A stretch of DNA of 32,166 bases from Burkholderiaceae bacterium (GCA_018780645.1 JADMJJ010000099.1:1-32166); one strand, 5' to 3'; positions 24,065 through 32,069 are shown, numbered from the stretch's first letter. A program made the numbers and translations. The notes: generated by a model not told the origin, from the letters alone.

Positions 24065-25014
24065 TGGGGCCCTGCGATCAGGTCGTCCATCAGATCGGCG
24101 GCGATCAGTGCGCCTCGGTGTTGTATGACGCGGGCCGCCAGCCGGTTGCCGAAGCAGGCCGCATCCAGCGCGCTGGCGCCTTGCAGCCGGCGGCTCAGAT
24201 AGCCGGCCGCAAAGGAATCGCCTGCCGCGGTGGTGTCCACGACGCGCGGCACGGTCTCGGTCGGCGCCAAGCGCCAGCCATCACCCAGGCCGCGCACCAG
24301 GGTGGCCAGGGCGCCGCGCTTGATCAGCAGCTCGGCCGGGGCCAGGTCTTGCGCGGCGGCCACCCCCTCGTCCAGCGTGCGCAGGCCCAACAGCGCCTGA
24401 TGGTCGTCGGCCGTGACCAGCGCGATATTGGCCAGCTGATAGGCGCGGGCGTAGCAGCGCCTGGCCTCGGCGATGTCGGGCCACAGGCGAGGGCGGTAGT
24501 TGTTGTCGAACACGACGGCGGCACCGCGCTCGCGCAGTTGCTGCATCAGCGCGAACAGGCGCTCGCGGCCGGCGGGCGGCAGGATGGCCAGGCTGATGCC
24601 GCTGAGATACAGCGCATCCCATTGCCCGGCCGTCTCTTCCAGCGGCGTGCTCTCGGCCTCGAAATAGGCCCTGGCCGCGCTGCTGTCGCGCCAGTAGCTA
24701 AAGCTGCGCTCACCCTGGGCATCGACCTCGATCAGGTACAGGCCCGGCATGCGGCCCGGGATGCGCCGCACCAGGCTCAGGTCCAGCCCCTCGGCGGCCC
24801 AGCGCTGCATCAGGCCGGTGCTGAGCGTGTCCTCGCCGAGACCGGTGGCATAGGCCACCTGCAGGCCGTCGCGTGCGCCGCAACGGGCCAGATAGACGGC
24901 GGTGTTGAGCGTGTCGCCGCCATAGCTTTGCTGCATCTGGCCAAAGGCCTGGCCCTGAAGCTCCAGCATGCACTCGCCGATCAACGCGACCTTATTTCCT
25001 GCCTGCCCTGTCAT
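24061..25014 (-). CDS. kdgK: 2-dehydro-3-deoxygluconokinase
   Basis: A 317-residue PfkB-family sugar kinase. It begins KVALIGECMLEL, has the sugar-binding GGDTLNTAVYLAR, the NYRPRLW segment and the PfkB signature DTTAAGDSFAAG with catalytic Asp266. It phosphorylates 2-keto-3-deoxygluconate to KDPG, joining the Kdu pathway to the Entner-Doudoroff aldolase, which is not in the window. The 82 bases before the gene hold a -10-like TAGAAT and a KdgR-box palindrome. It heads a two-gene operon with the lyase behind it. Confidence 0.93.
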   Translation of the reverse strand: MTGQAGNKVALIGECMLELQGQAFGQMQQSYGGDTLNTAVYLARCGARDGLQVAYATGLGEDTLSTGLMQRWAAEGLDLSLVRRIPGRMPGLYLIEVDAQGERSFSYWRDSSAARAYFEAESTPLEETAGQWDALYLSGISLAILPPAGRERLFALMQQLRERGAAVVFDNNYRPRLWPDIAEARRCYARAYQLANIALVTADDHQALLGLRTLDEGVAAAQDLAPAELLIKRGALATLVRGLGDGWRLAPTETVPRVVDTTAAGDSFAAGYLSRRLQGASALDAACFGNRLAARVIQHRGALIAADLMDDLIAGPQ

Positions 25015-25027
25015 CGAAACCTCTTGC

Positions 25028-25042
25028 TGAAACGCTGTTTCG
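25028..25042. promoter_or_regulatory. KdgR operator-like palindrome before kdgK
   Basis: TGAAACGCTGTTTCG matches TGAAAC-N3-GTTTCA in all but the last base. A -10-like TAGAAT on the minus strand (25045-25050) lies two bases upstream of it in the direction of transcription, so a bound repressor would cover the transcription start. The box ends 13 bases before the kdgK ATG. Confidence 0.78.
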
Positions 25043-25096
25043 ATATTCTATCGAGGCGATCTCAAATCGGCCAGCAGGGCACACCCTGAATGGCGC

Positions 25097-25999
25097 TCAG
25101 CTGGCTGAGGAATCGCTCAACTCATGGTCGGCCAGCAGCTCCAGCGCGCGCACCAGGGCCGAGTGGTCGAGGTCGGCCATGCCGTGCGCCGCACAGGACT
25201 GCATCAGCTGGGCGGCATTGGCGGTCTGCGGCAGGGCCACGCCCAGCTCGCGCGCGCCGCTGAGCGCCAGATTCAAATCCTTCTGGTGCAGCTTGATGCG
25301 AAAACCGGGCTTGAAGGTGCGCTTGATCATGCGCTCGCCATGCACCTCGAGGATGCGGCTGGCCGCGAAGCCGCCCATCAGCGCCTGGCGCACACGGGCC
25401 GGGTCGGCGCCGGCCTTGCTGGCAAACACCAGCGCCTCGCTGACGGCGGCGATGTTCAGCGCCACGATGATCTGGTTCGCCACCTTGGTGGTCTGGCCGT
25501 CGCCGTTGCCACCGACCAGGGTGATGTTCTTGCCCATCAGCTCGAACAGCGGGCGGGCGCGCTCGAACGCGGCCTCGGGCCCGCCGACCATGATGGTCAG
25601 CGAGGCCGCCTTGGCGCCTACTTCGCCACCGGATACCGGAGCGTCTAGGTAGTCGCAGCCCAGCGCGTTGATCTTCTGGGCGAACTGCTTGGTGGCCATA
25701 GGCGAGATCGAGCTCATGTCGATCACCGTCTTGCCCTGGCTCAAGCCGGCGGCCACGCCGTGGGCGTCGAACAGCACGCTCTCGACGTCGGGCGTATCCG
25801 GCAGCATCAGGATGACGATGTCGGCCTGTTGGGCCACGGCCTGGCTGCTGTCCAGTCGCGTCACACCCAGTTCCACCAGGTCCGGCGGGGTGGCACTGCG
25901 CGTGTAGACGAACAGCTCATGCCCGGCCTTGCGCAAATTCGCCGCCATCGGCGTGCCCATGATGCCCAGGCCTATGAATCCAATCTTCTTGATGCTCAT
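25097..25999 (-). CDS. garR: 2-hydroxy-3-oxopropionate (tartronate semialdehyde) reductase
   Basis: A 300-residue beta-hydroxyacid dehydrogenase. Its Rossmann start is GFIGLGIMGTPMAANL (7-22), the substrate motif is DAPVSGGEVGAK (119-130) and the catalytic lysine is Lys172 in QTTKVANQ. It reduces tartronate semialdehyde from GarL to glycerate. The frame stays open upstream to 26368, but the ATG at 25999 has GGAG before it and starts the canonical fold; the upstream part runs through a palindromic repeat. It lies 415 bases after garL, the largest gap in the window, and may rely on readthrough or its own promoter. Confidence 0.9.
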   Translation of the reverse strand: MSIKKIGFIGLGIMGTPMAANLRKAGHELFVYTRSATPPDLVELGVTRLDSSQAVAQQADIVILMLPDTPDVESVLFDAHGVAAGLSQGKTVIDMSSISPMATKQFAQKINALGCDYLDAPVSGGEVGAKAASLTIMVGGPEAAFERARPLFELMGKNITLVGGNGDGQTTKVANQIIVALNIAAVSEALVFASKAGADPARVRQALMGGFAASRILEVHGERMIKRTFKPGFRIKLHQKDLNLALSGARELGVALPQTANAAQLMQSCAAHGMADLDHSALVRALELLADHELSDSSAS

Positions 26000-26052
26000 C
26001 TTTGTTGCTCCGCCGCGCTTTGTGCGGCATACGACACTTGGAAACTGAAGCG

Positions 26053-26162
26053 GCAGGGACGAGGACGCGCCGGCCGCTGCGGGCTGAAGCATTGACCGGT
26101 CCTGAACGGACCGGACTTCGGCTTCTCTATGCCCGCTGCGACCGGCACGCCCTCGCCCCTGC
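26053..26162. repeat. Large palindromic repeat, copy 1 (110 bases)
   Basis: Arms of 32 bases (26053-26084 and 26131-26162) pair with about five mismatches, and an inner 7-bp stem (CCGGTCC 26096-26102, GGACCGG 26108-26114) sits at the tip. Its reverse complement is similar along its length to copy 2 at 26236-26344. It lies in the 415-base gap between garL and garR (26000-26414), where I see no gene. Confidence 0.8.
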
Positions 26163-26235
26163 TGCAGCAGGTGTGCAGGCTGGCCAATCCGCAGGACCCG
26201 CGCGCTATTCGGGGTTGGCTGCCAGCAGCGCTTGT

Positions 26236-26344
26236 GCAGAGGAGGCGGGGGGCCGGCCACAGCGGGCATAAAGAAGCTGGAGGTCGGTCCGAAGGGACCG
26301 ACCCAAGCTTCAGCCCGTGGTGGCCGGCCCTCCGCCTCCTCTGC
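26236..26344. repeat. Large palindromic repeat, copy 2 (109 bases), inverted relative to copy 1
   Basis: Arms of 32 bases (26236-26267 and 26313-26344) pair with three mismatches. Inside are a GAAGCT/AGCTTC stem (26273-26278 and 26306-26311) and a perfect 9-bp tip stem (26282-26290 with 26295-26303, loop GAAG). Copies 1 and 2 share the segment AGCGGGCATARAGAAGC in opposite orientation. The size and nested symmetry suggest a dispersed REP/BIME-like or MITE-like element. Confidence 0.8.
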
Positions 26345-26414
26345 CACGCCATCGCAGCGAGACGCCAAGCACAGACGCGCAGCGGCGGATCGACCAGTTC
26401 CACTTCAGAACCCC

Positions 26415-27194
26415 TCAGACTTTGAATTTGTCGCGCAGCGCCTGCGTGGCGGCGCGGAACAGGCCCAGGTCGCTGCCCACGGCCACAAAGGTGGCACCCA
26501 TGGTCAGGTAGCGGCGCGCGTCGGCCTCGACGCCGGCCAGGATGCCGACGGGCTTGCCGGCGGCCCGCACGGTGCCGAAGACGCTGGCAATCGCCGCCTG
26601 CACGTCCGGGTGGTTGGCATTGCCCAGATGGCCCATGCCGGCGGCCAGGTCCGACGGGCCGATGAAGATGCAGTCCACACCGTCGACGGCCGCAATATCG
26701 GCCGCGGCGGCAAGACCCGCCCGGCTCTCGATCTGCACCGCCACGCAGATCTGATCGTTGACGCCCTCGAAATAGCCCGGCACGCTGCCATAGCGGTTGC
26801 CGCGCTGCGACACCGACACACCGCGTATGCCCTGAGGCGGGTAGCGGGTGGCGGCCACGGCGCGCCGGGCGTCGTCGGCGCTCTCGACAAAGGGCACGAG
26901 GAAGTTGTAGAAGCCGGCGTCCAGCAGCCGCTTGATCTCGACCGCATTGTTGCTGGCCGGGCGCACCACCGGCGCGCTGGGGCTGTCCTTCAGCGCCATC
27001 AGCTGCGGGATGAAGCTGATCACATCATTCGGCGAATGCTCGCCGTCGAGCAGCACCCAGTCGAAGCCGGCCACGCCCAGCACCTCGGTGGTGATGGCAT
27101 TGCCCAGCGAGCACCAGCAGCCGATCAACTTTTCACCGGCCACCAGACGTTGACGCAGGCTGTTGGGGTAGGGGCTGTAGGCGGTTGTGCTCAT
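26415..27194 (-). CDS. garL: 5-keto-4-deoxy-D-glucarate aldolase (2-dehydro-3-deoxyglucarate aldolase)
   Basis: A 259-residue HpcH/HpaI-type class II aldolase. It follows E. coli GarL closely, for example [28 protein letters not shown] with His53, [37 protein letters not shown] and EADARRYL. It splits 5-keto-4-deoxyglucarate into pyruvate and tartronate semialdehyde, the substrate of GarR. It is the second gene of the bug-garL-garR group, 96 bases after bug. The dehydratase that makes its substrate from galactarate or glucarate is not in the window. Confidence 0.94.
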   Translation of the reverse strand: MSTTAYSPYPNSLRQRLVAGEKLIGCWCSLGNAITTEVLGVAGFDWVLLDGEHSPNDVISFIPQLMALKDSPSAPVVRPASNNAVEIKRLLDAGFYNFLVPFVESADDARRAVAATRYPPQGIRGVSVSQRGNRYGSVPGYFEGVNDQICVAVQIESRAGLAAAADIAAVDGVDCIFIGPSDLAAGMGHLGNANHPDVQAAIASVFGTVRAAGKPVGILAGVEADARRYLTMGATFVAVGSDLGLFRAATQALRDKFKV

Positions 27195-27223
27195 GGGATG
27201 TCCTTGTGGAAACCGGGCTCAGC

Positions 27224-27246
27224 CTTGCGGCTTGTATCGCCGCAAG
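27224..27246. repeat. Stem-loop between bug and garL
   Basis: CTTGCGGC (27224-27231) and GCCGCAAG (27239-27246) form a perfect 8-bp stem with a 7-base loop. No U-tract follows on the minus strand. It may protect one transcript segment or partly terminate, setting different levels of the binding protein and the aldolase. Confidence 0.45.
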
Positions 27247-27290
27247 TCCTTCGCCAGCCGGGCCGACCCTTCCGGATCGTCCGTGCGGGC

Positions 27291-28265
27291 TCAGTCCAGC
27301 TTGATGCCGGCCTTGGTCACGACGGCCGCCCAGTTCTTGCGCTCGCGCTCGAAGAAGGTGCTGAAGTCGGCCGGTGACATCGTATGCACCTCGGCGCCCT
27401 GGGCGCTCAGGCGTGCGCGCACCTCGGGCGAGCGGATGATGCGCACCAGCTCGGCCGAGATCTTGGCCAGCACGGCCGGCGGCGTGTTGGCGGGCATCAG
27501 CATGCCCTGCCAGGTGCCCGATTCGAAGCCCGGCGCGCCCTGCTCGGCGATCGTCGGCACATTGGGGAGCAGCGGCACGCGGGTGGCCTTGGACACGCCC
27601 AGCACCTTCAGCTTGCCGGTCTGCACAAAGGGCAGGGTGGCGAGCATGCCATTCATCAACACCTGGGTCTGGCCGGCAATGGTGTCGGTCACCGCCTGCG
27701 AGCCGCCCTTGTAGGGGATGTACTCCCACTTGGCACCGGTGGCGGCGGCCACGGCCACGCCGGCCAGGTGGGCGGTGCTGCCCATGGCGGTGACGGCGAA
27801 GTCCAGCTTGCCGGTCTTCGACAGCGCGACCAGCTCCTTCAGATTGTTCGCCGGCACCGAAGGGTGGACGACCAGCAGGTGCGGCGAATAGGCCAGCATC
27901 GTCACGCCGCGCAGGTCCTTGGTCGGATCGAAGGGCAGCTTGGTGTAGACCGAGGGGCTGATGGCCAGCGCGGTGACGTCGCACAGCAGCATGGTGTGGC
28001 CGTCGTTGGCCTTGCTGACCATATCGGCGCCCATATTGCCGCTGGCGCCGGGCTTGTTCTCGACGATCACGTTCTGCTTCAGCGCCTCGGACAAGGGCTG
28101 GCTGATGGCGCGGGCAATGATGTCCGACGAACCGCCCGGCGTGTAGGGCACGATGATGCGCAGCGGCCGGCTGGGCCAGGCGGCTGGGGCTTGCGCGCAG
28201 GCCAGACCGGACAGCATCGCTGCGGCGAGCACGCCGAGGCGCTTGAGAGATTCGATCTTGGACAT
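27291..28265 (-). CDS. Bug-family (TctC-type) periplasmic solute-binding protein
   Basis: A 324-residue protein with a signal peptide (about 1-24: KRLGVLAAAMLSGLACAQA) and the Bug signature WPSRPLRIIVPYTPGGSSDIIAR near the mature start, followed by VENKPGASGNMGADMVSKA. The ATG at 28265 is chosen because GGAGACAAGCC precedes it. Bug proteins bind carboxylic acids for tripartite tricarboxylate transporters or act in sensing. No TctA or TctB membrane gene is nearby, so it is an orphan here. Its place before garL and under a motif shared with the gntR promoter suggests an aldarate or uronate ligand (inference). Confidence 0.88.
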   Translation of the reverse strand: MSKIESLKRLGVLAAAMLSGLACAQAPAAWPSRPLRIIVPYTPGGSSDIIARAISQPLSEALKQNVIVENKPGASGNMGADMVSKANDGHTMLLCDVTALAISPSVYTKLPFDPTKDLRGVTMLAYSPHLLVVHPSVPANNLKELVALSKTGKLDFAVTAMGSTAHLAGVAVAAATGAKWEYIPYKGGSQAVTDTIAGQTQVLMNGMLATLPFVQTGKLKVLGVSKATRVPLLPNVPTIAEQGAPGFESGTWQGMLMPANTPPAVLAKISAELVRIIRSPEVRARLSAQGAEVHTMSPADFSTFFERERKNWAAVVTKAGIKLD

Positions 28266-28298
28266 GGCTTGTCTCCGTCCGTATGTGGAATGTTGTCG

Positions 28299-28313
28299 GT
28301 CATCGTACAACAT
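28299..28313 (-). promoter_or_regulatory. Putative GntR operator before the bug-garL-garR genes
   Basis: On the minus strand ATGTTGTACGATGAC lies 34-48 bases before the bug start codon. It matches the motif at 29198-29212 in 13 of 15 bases, both differences being C/T changes. Its place fits an operator over a promoter. Confidence 0.6.
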
Positions 28314-28364
28314 GCTGGAAGGCAAAGCAATGCCTTCGAGGCGCGGCGATCCGGCGGTGCCGGA

Positions 28365-29132
28365 CTATTGGCTGGCGGCTTCCTGGGCGCGGCGCAGGCG
28401 CTCGCGGCTGTTCGACAGGTGCGTGCGCATGGCCGCCCTGGCGGCCTCGGGGTCCTGGTTGGCAATGGCGTTGACGATGCTCTCGTGCTCGGTGTGCACG
28501 CGCTTCAGATAGTCACGCCGGTCCTCGCCGGCCACGCTGGCGGTGTTGAGCCGGCTGCGCGGAATCAGCATCGTGCCCAGATAGGTCATCAGATCGACGA
28601 AGTGCACGTTCTGCGAGGCGCGGGCGATTTCCATATGCAGCTGAAAGTCAGAGGCCACAGCATCGGTGCTCTGGGCGATGGCATTGGCAAAGGCGTCCAG
28701 CGTGTCACGCATCACCGCCAGGTTGTGTTCGCTGCGGCGCAGGGCGGCCAGGCCGGCGGCCTCGGACTCCAGGCCTATGCGCAGCTCCAGCACGGCGATC
28801 ACTTCGCGCAGCGTGGCCAGCTGTTCGGGGGCGATGCGGAAGTTGGCGCCCTGGCCGGTGCCGATCACAAAAGTGCCGATGCCATGCCGCGTCTCGACCA
28901 GTCCGGCCGCCTGCAGCTTCGACAGGGCCTCGCGTACGACGGTGCGGCTGACGCCGAACTCGCCCATGATGGCCGCCTCTGTGGGCAGGCGGTCGCCGAT
29001 CTGCATCCGGCCCTCGCGGATGCGCTGACCCATGGCATCGACCAGACCGGCCGCCAGATTGCGTGGCCTTCGCGGTGTCGTGGTGTCGGCAGAGGAGGGG
29101 TGGGCCGGGGCGCCTGGACTAACAGTGGACAT
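28365..29132 (-). CDS. GntR-family transcriptional regulator, FadR subfamily (FCD domain)
   Basis: A 255-residue regulator. The winged helix-turn-helix (about 25-95) reads LPTEAAIMGEFGVSRTVVRE, LSKLQAAGLVETRHGIGTFV, and an all-helical FCD effector domain follows with DFQLHMEIARASQN, VHTEHESIVNAI and AMRTHLSNSRERL, whose Asp and His residues are likely metal or carboxylate ligands. FCD regulators often sense uronates, aldarates or related acids. The ATG at 29132 starts the protein after a non-coding-like extension of the frame to 29270. It lies between the bug-garL-garR genes and divergent udh, and a 15-base motif repeats in both promoter regions, so it probably controls the oxidative uronate branch and itself. 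Confidence 0.88.
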   Translation of the reverse strand: MSTVSPGAPAHPSSADTTTPRRPRNLAAGLVDAMGQRIREGRMQIGDRLPTEAAIMGEFGVSRTVVREALSKLQAAGLVETRHGIGTFVIGTGQGANFRIAPEQLATLREVIAVLELRIGLESEAAGLAALRRSEHNLAVMRDTLDAFANAIAQSTDAVASDFQLHMEIARASQNVHFVDLMTYLGTMLIPRSRLNTASVAGEDRRDYLKRVHTEHESIVNAIANQDPEAARAAMRTHLSNSRERLRRAQEAASQ

Positions 29133-29197
29133 GTGCGGGGGTATTCCCTGGTGCTGCGGTTCTTGACGGCCGGGGCGGGCTCGACGACCATTGCTTA

Positions 29198-29212
29198 TGT
29201 TGTATGACGACG
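29198..29212 (+). promoter_or_regulatory. Putative GntR operator in the gntR-udh divergent region
   Basis: ATGTTGTATGACGAC lies in the 165-base gap between divergent gntR and udh, and recurs with two C/T changes before bug. The core TTGTATGACGA has the partial symmetry seen in operators of FadR-type regulators. It could serve both directions; orientation is given as read. Confidence 0.6.
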
Positions 29213-29297
29213 GATGACGTATCTCCGTTGATGACAGACTGTAGCAAACCCCGGCCGCAAGTCCAAGCATCCTTCATAACCTTCTCGCAGGACCCCG

Positions 29298-30131
29298 ATG
29301 ACCGTTCCCCTGGCTCCCGGCTCGCTGACGCCGATACGTTTTCAGCGCCTTTTGCTGACCGGCGCGGCCGGCGCCCTGGGGCGTGTGATGCGTCCCCGGC
29401 TCTTGGCTTATTGTCAGCGGCTGCGCCTGTCGGACCGTGCCGATTTGGGTGAGGCGGCCGAGGGCGAGGAGCTGGTGCCGGCCGAGTTGCAGGATCGCGA
29501 GGCGATGCTGTCCCTGCTGGAGGGGGTGGACGCGGTCGTGCATCTAGGAGGCGTCTCGGTCGAGGCCGCCTTCGACCCCATCCTGCAGGCGAATATCGTA
29601 GGCGTGTTCAATCTCTACGAGGCGGCGCGCAAGCAGGGGGTCAAGCGCGTCGTGTTCGCCAGCTCCAACCATGTGACCGGTTTCTACCGGCAGGACGAGG
29701 TGATTGACGCCCGCGCCCCGGCAAGACCCGACACCCTGTACGGCGTCAGCAAGGCCTTTGGCGAGAACCTCTCGCGCATGTACTTCGACCGCTACGGCAT
29801 CGAAACCGTCTGCCTGCGCATAGGCTCCAGCCTCGCCGAGCCCTATGACCGCCGCACCCTGGCCAGCTGGCTCAGCTTCGATGATCTGGAGCGACTGGTC
29901 GTCTCCTGCCTGACGGCGCCGCTGGTCAGTCATAGCGTGATCTTCGGCATGTCGGCTAACCCGACCAGCTGGTGGGACAACCGGCTCGCCGCCCATCTCG
30001 GCTATCAGCCGCAGGACAGTTCGGAGCGCTTTCGCGCCGCGCTGGAGGCCGCTCAGCCTCAGCCCGACCCGGCCGACCCGGTCACCCTCTACCAGGGTGG
30101 CGCCTTTGTGCGCCTGGGCCCGTTCGATTGA
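29298..30131 (+). CDS. udh: Uronate dehydrogenase (NAD-dependent)
   Basis: A 277-residue extended SDR. It has the nucleotide-binding TGAAGALG (21-28), VVHLGG, and the catalytic Tyr148 and Lys152 in LYGVSKAFGE, plus CLRIGSS and the late NPTSWWDN, as in bacterial uronate dehydrogenases. It oxidises galacturonate or glucuronate to the aldarolactone in the cytoplasm. The Shine-Dalgarno sequence before the ATG is weak. It is divergent from gntR and followed after 11 bases by the SMP-30 lactonase, its natural partner. Sugar-nucleotide epimerases share the fold, but the neighbours argue for Udh. Confidence 0.9.
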   Translation: MTVPLAPGSLTPIRFQRLLLTGAAGALGRVMRPRLLAYCQRLRLSDRADLGEAAEGEELVPAELQDREAMLSLLEGVDAVVHLGGVSVEAAFDPILQANIVGVFNLYEAARKQGVKRVVFASSNHVTGFYRQDEVIDARAPARPDTLYGVSKAFGENLSRMYFDRYGIETVCLRIGSSLAEPYDRRTLASWLSFDDLERLVVSCLTAPLVSHSVIFGMSANPTSWWDNRLAAHLGYQPQDSSERFRAALEAAQPQPDPADPVTLYQGGAFVRLGPFD

Positions 30132-30142
30132 GGGCCGCGGCG

Positions 30143-31039
30143 ATGCTTGAGGTTAGGCTGCTCTGCCACGCTCACGATCAGGTCGGCGAAAGTCCGCTGT
30201 GGTGCGTGGCCGAACAGGCGCTGTTCTGGGTGGATATCGAGGGCCGTGCGGTGCGCCGGCTGGATGGGGCCACCGGTGCGCTGCGCAGTTGGGCGGTGAT
30301 CGAGCGCATCGGCTGCATCGCCCTGCATGCCGAGGGCGGCCTGATCGCGGCGATGGAGACAGGCATCTTCCGTCTGATCCTGGGCGATGAGCCGGCCGCG
30401 AAACAGGCCCTGCTGCATGGGGTCAGCTTCCCCCGCGAGGGCATGCGTTTCAACGACGGCCGCTGCGACCGCCAAGGGCGCTTCTGGGTCAGCAGCATGC
30501 TGCGCGACATGGCACAGGCGTCACCTGTCGGTGCGCTGTATTGCCTGGATGGTCAAGACCTGACCCAGCCTGTCCCCGATGGCCTGATCACCGGCAACGG
30601 CCTGGGCTTCGCAGCGGACGGCCGCTCGATGTGGCTGTCTGACTCGCACCCATCGGTGCAGAAGGTCTGGCGCTTCGACCTCGACGCCGAGGGCCGCCCG
30701 CAGCAGCGCCGGCTGTTCGTTGACATGATGGATCTGCCCGGCCGGCCTGACGGCGCTGCGGTGGACATCGAGGGCGGCTACTGGATCTGCGCCAATGACG
30801 CGGGCCTGGTGCACCGCTTCATGCCGGATGGCCGCCTGGAGCGCTCGATCCGCCTGCCGGTCAGCAAGCCATCGATGTGCGCCTTTGGTGGCCCGGCCCT
30901 GGACCAGCTGTTCATCACCTCGATCACACCCGCACGGCCCGCGCCCGGCTTCGACGACGAGCTGGACGGCGCCGTGTTCGTCTGCGAACCCGGCGTGATC
31001 GGGCTGGCCGAAATTGCATTTGTTCCCGGACGGGCCTGA
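30143..31039 (+). CDS. SMP-30/gluconolactonase family aldarolactonase
   Basis: A 298-residue six-bladed beta-propeller of the SMP-30 family. Metal ligands fit Glu16 in VGESPLWC, the asparagine in RFNDGRCDRQGRFWV, and N and D in ITGNGLGF and WLSDS; PDGAAVDIEGGYWICAND is a family block. It would open the galactaro- or glucarolactone made by Udh to the free aldarate. The ATG at 30143 is 11 bases after udh; the longer frame from 29972 overlaps udh and is rejected. Family members also act on gluconolactone or other sugar lactones, so the substrate is inferred from udh. Confidence 0.87.
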   Translation: MLEVRLLCHAHDQVGESPLWCVAEQALFWVDIEGRAVRRLDGATGALRSWAVIERIGCIALHAEGGLIAAMETGIFRLILGDEPAAKQALLHGVSFPREGMRFNDGRCDRQGRFWVSSMLRDMAQASPVGALYCLDGQDLTQPVPDGLITGNGLGFAADGRSMWLSDSHPSVQKVWRFDLDAEGRPQQRRLFVDMMDLPGRPDGAAVDIEGGYWICANDAGLVHRFMPDGRLERSIRLPVSKPSMCAFGGPALDQLFITSITPARPAPGFDDELDGAVFVCEPGVIGLAEIAFVPGRA

Positions 31040-31103
31040 CCTACGTGCATAGCCTTGCCACATCACCACCCGCAACCAGAAGAATCTGACGGAGACAAAC
31101 GAC

Positions 31104-32069
31104 ATGAAGCACATTCCCCACCTGCTGACCGGTTTGCTGGCAGCCCTGAGCTTCGGCGCCCAGGCCACCGACTTCCGCTCGACCGACATCCACCCCGATG
31201 GCTATCCGACCGTCGATGCCGTCAAGTACATGGGCCAGCTGCTGAACAAACTCAGCAACGGCAAGCACAGCATCAAGGTGTTCAACAACAGCGCGCTGGG
31301 CGCCGAGAAGGACACGATCGAGCAGACCAAGATCGGCGCCATCGCGATGACCCGCGTCAACATCGCGCCGATGAACAATATCTGCCCGACCACGGTCGTG
31401 CCGACGATGCCCTTTCTGTTCCGCTCCAAGGAACATATGCGCGCTGTGCTGGATGGCCCCATCGGCGAAGAGATACTGAAGAGTTGCGAGGCCCAGGGCT
31501 TCATCGGCCTGGCCTATTACGACAGCGGCGCCCGCTCGATGTACACGGTCAAGAAGCCGATCAAGACCCTGGCCGATGCCAAGGGCATGAAGGTGCGCGT
31601 GCAGCAGTCCGACCTGTGGGTTTCGCTGCTGGAGGCGATGGGGGCGAACGCCACGCCCATGCCCTTCGGCGAGGTCTATACCGCGCTGAAGACCGGCCTG
31701 GTGGACGCCGCCGAGAACAACTACCCCTCGTTCGAGAGCTCGCGTCACTTCGAGGTGGCCAAGTTCTATTCCAAGACCGAGCATTCGATGGCGCCCGAGA
31801 TGCTGTTGTTCTCGAAGAGGATCTGGGACGGCCTGACGCCCGAGGACCAGAAGCAGATCCGCCAGGCCGCCAAGGAGTCGGTGCCCTATATGCGCAAGCT
31901 GTGGGACGAGCGCGAAGAGAAGTCGCTGGCCACGGTGAAGGCCGCCGGCGCACAGATTATCGAGGTGGACAAGCCCAGCTTCCAGGCCGCGATGAAGCCG
32001 GTGTACGACAAGTTCATCAGCGACGCGAAGCTGAAGGACCTGATCAAACGGATTCAGGACACCAAGTAG
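31104..32069 (+). CDS. TRAP transporter periplasmic solute-binding protein (DctP family), probable uronate binder
   Basis: A 321-residue DctP-family protein with a signal peptide (1-21, ending FGAQA). It contains [33 protein letters not shown], the arginine-bearing [10 protein letters not shown] (Arg165, the usual carboxylate-binding residue), [20 protein letters not shown] and [14 protein letters not shown]. These are typical of TRAP binding proteins for uronates and related acids. GGAGACAAACGAC precedes the ATG. It lies 64 bases after the lactonase, so it probably supplies the Udh branch with galacturonate or glucuronate. The DctQ and DctM membrane subunits are not seen before the window ends. 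Confidence 0.9.
   Translation: MKHIPHLLTGLLAALSFGAQATDFRSTDIHPDGYPTVDAVKYMGQLLNKLSNGKHSIKVFNNSALGAEKDTIEQTKIGAIAMTRVNIAPMNNICPTTVVPTMPFLFRSKEHMRAVLDGPIGEEILKSCEAQGFIGLAYYDSGARSMYTVKKPIKTLADAKGMKVRVQQSDLWVSLLEAMGANATPMPFGEVYTALKTGLVDAAENNYPSFESSRHFEVAKFYSKTEHSMAPEMLLFSKRIWDGLTPEDQKQIRQAAKESVPYMRKLWDEREEKSLATVKAAGAQIIEVDKPSFQAAMKPVYDKFISDAKLKDLIKRIQDTK

Noticed and set aside
26000-26368. N-terminal extension of garR or a separate small gene in the garL-garR gap
   Set aside because: The frame runs through the large palindromes and reads as Pro/Arg/Gly-rich sequence. The garR ATG at 25999 has its own ribosome site and starts the Rossmann fold.
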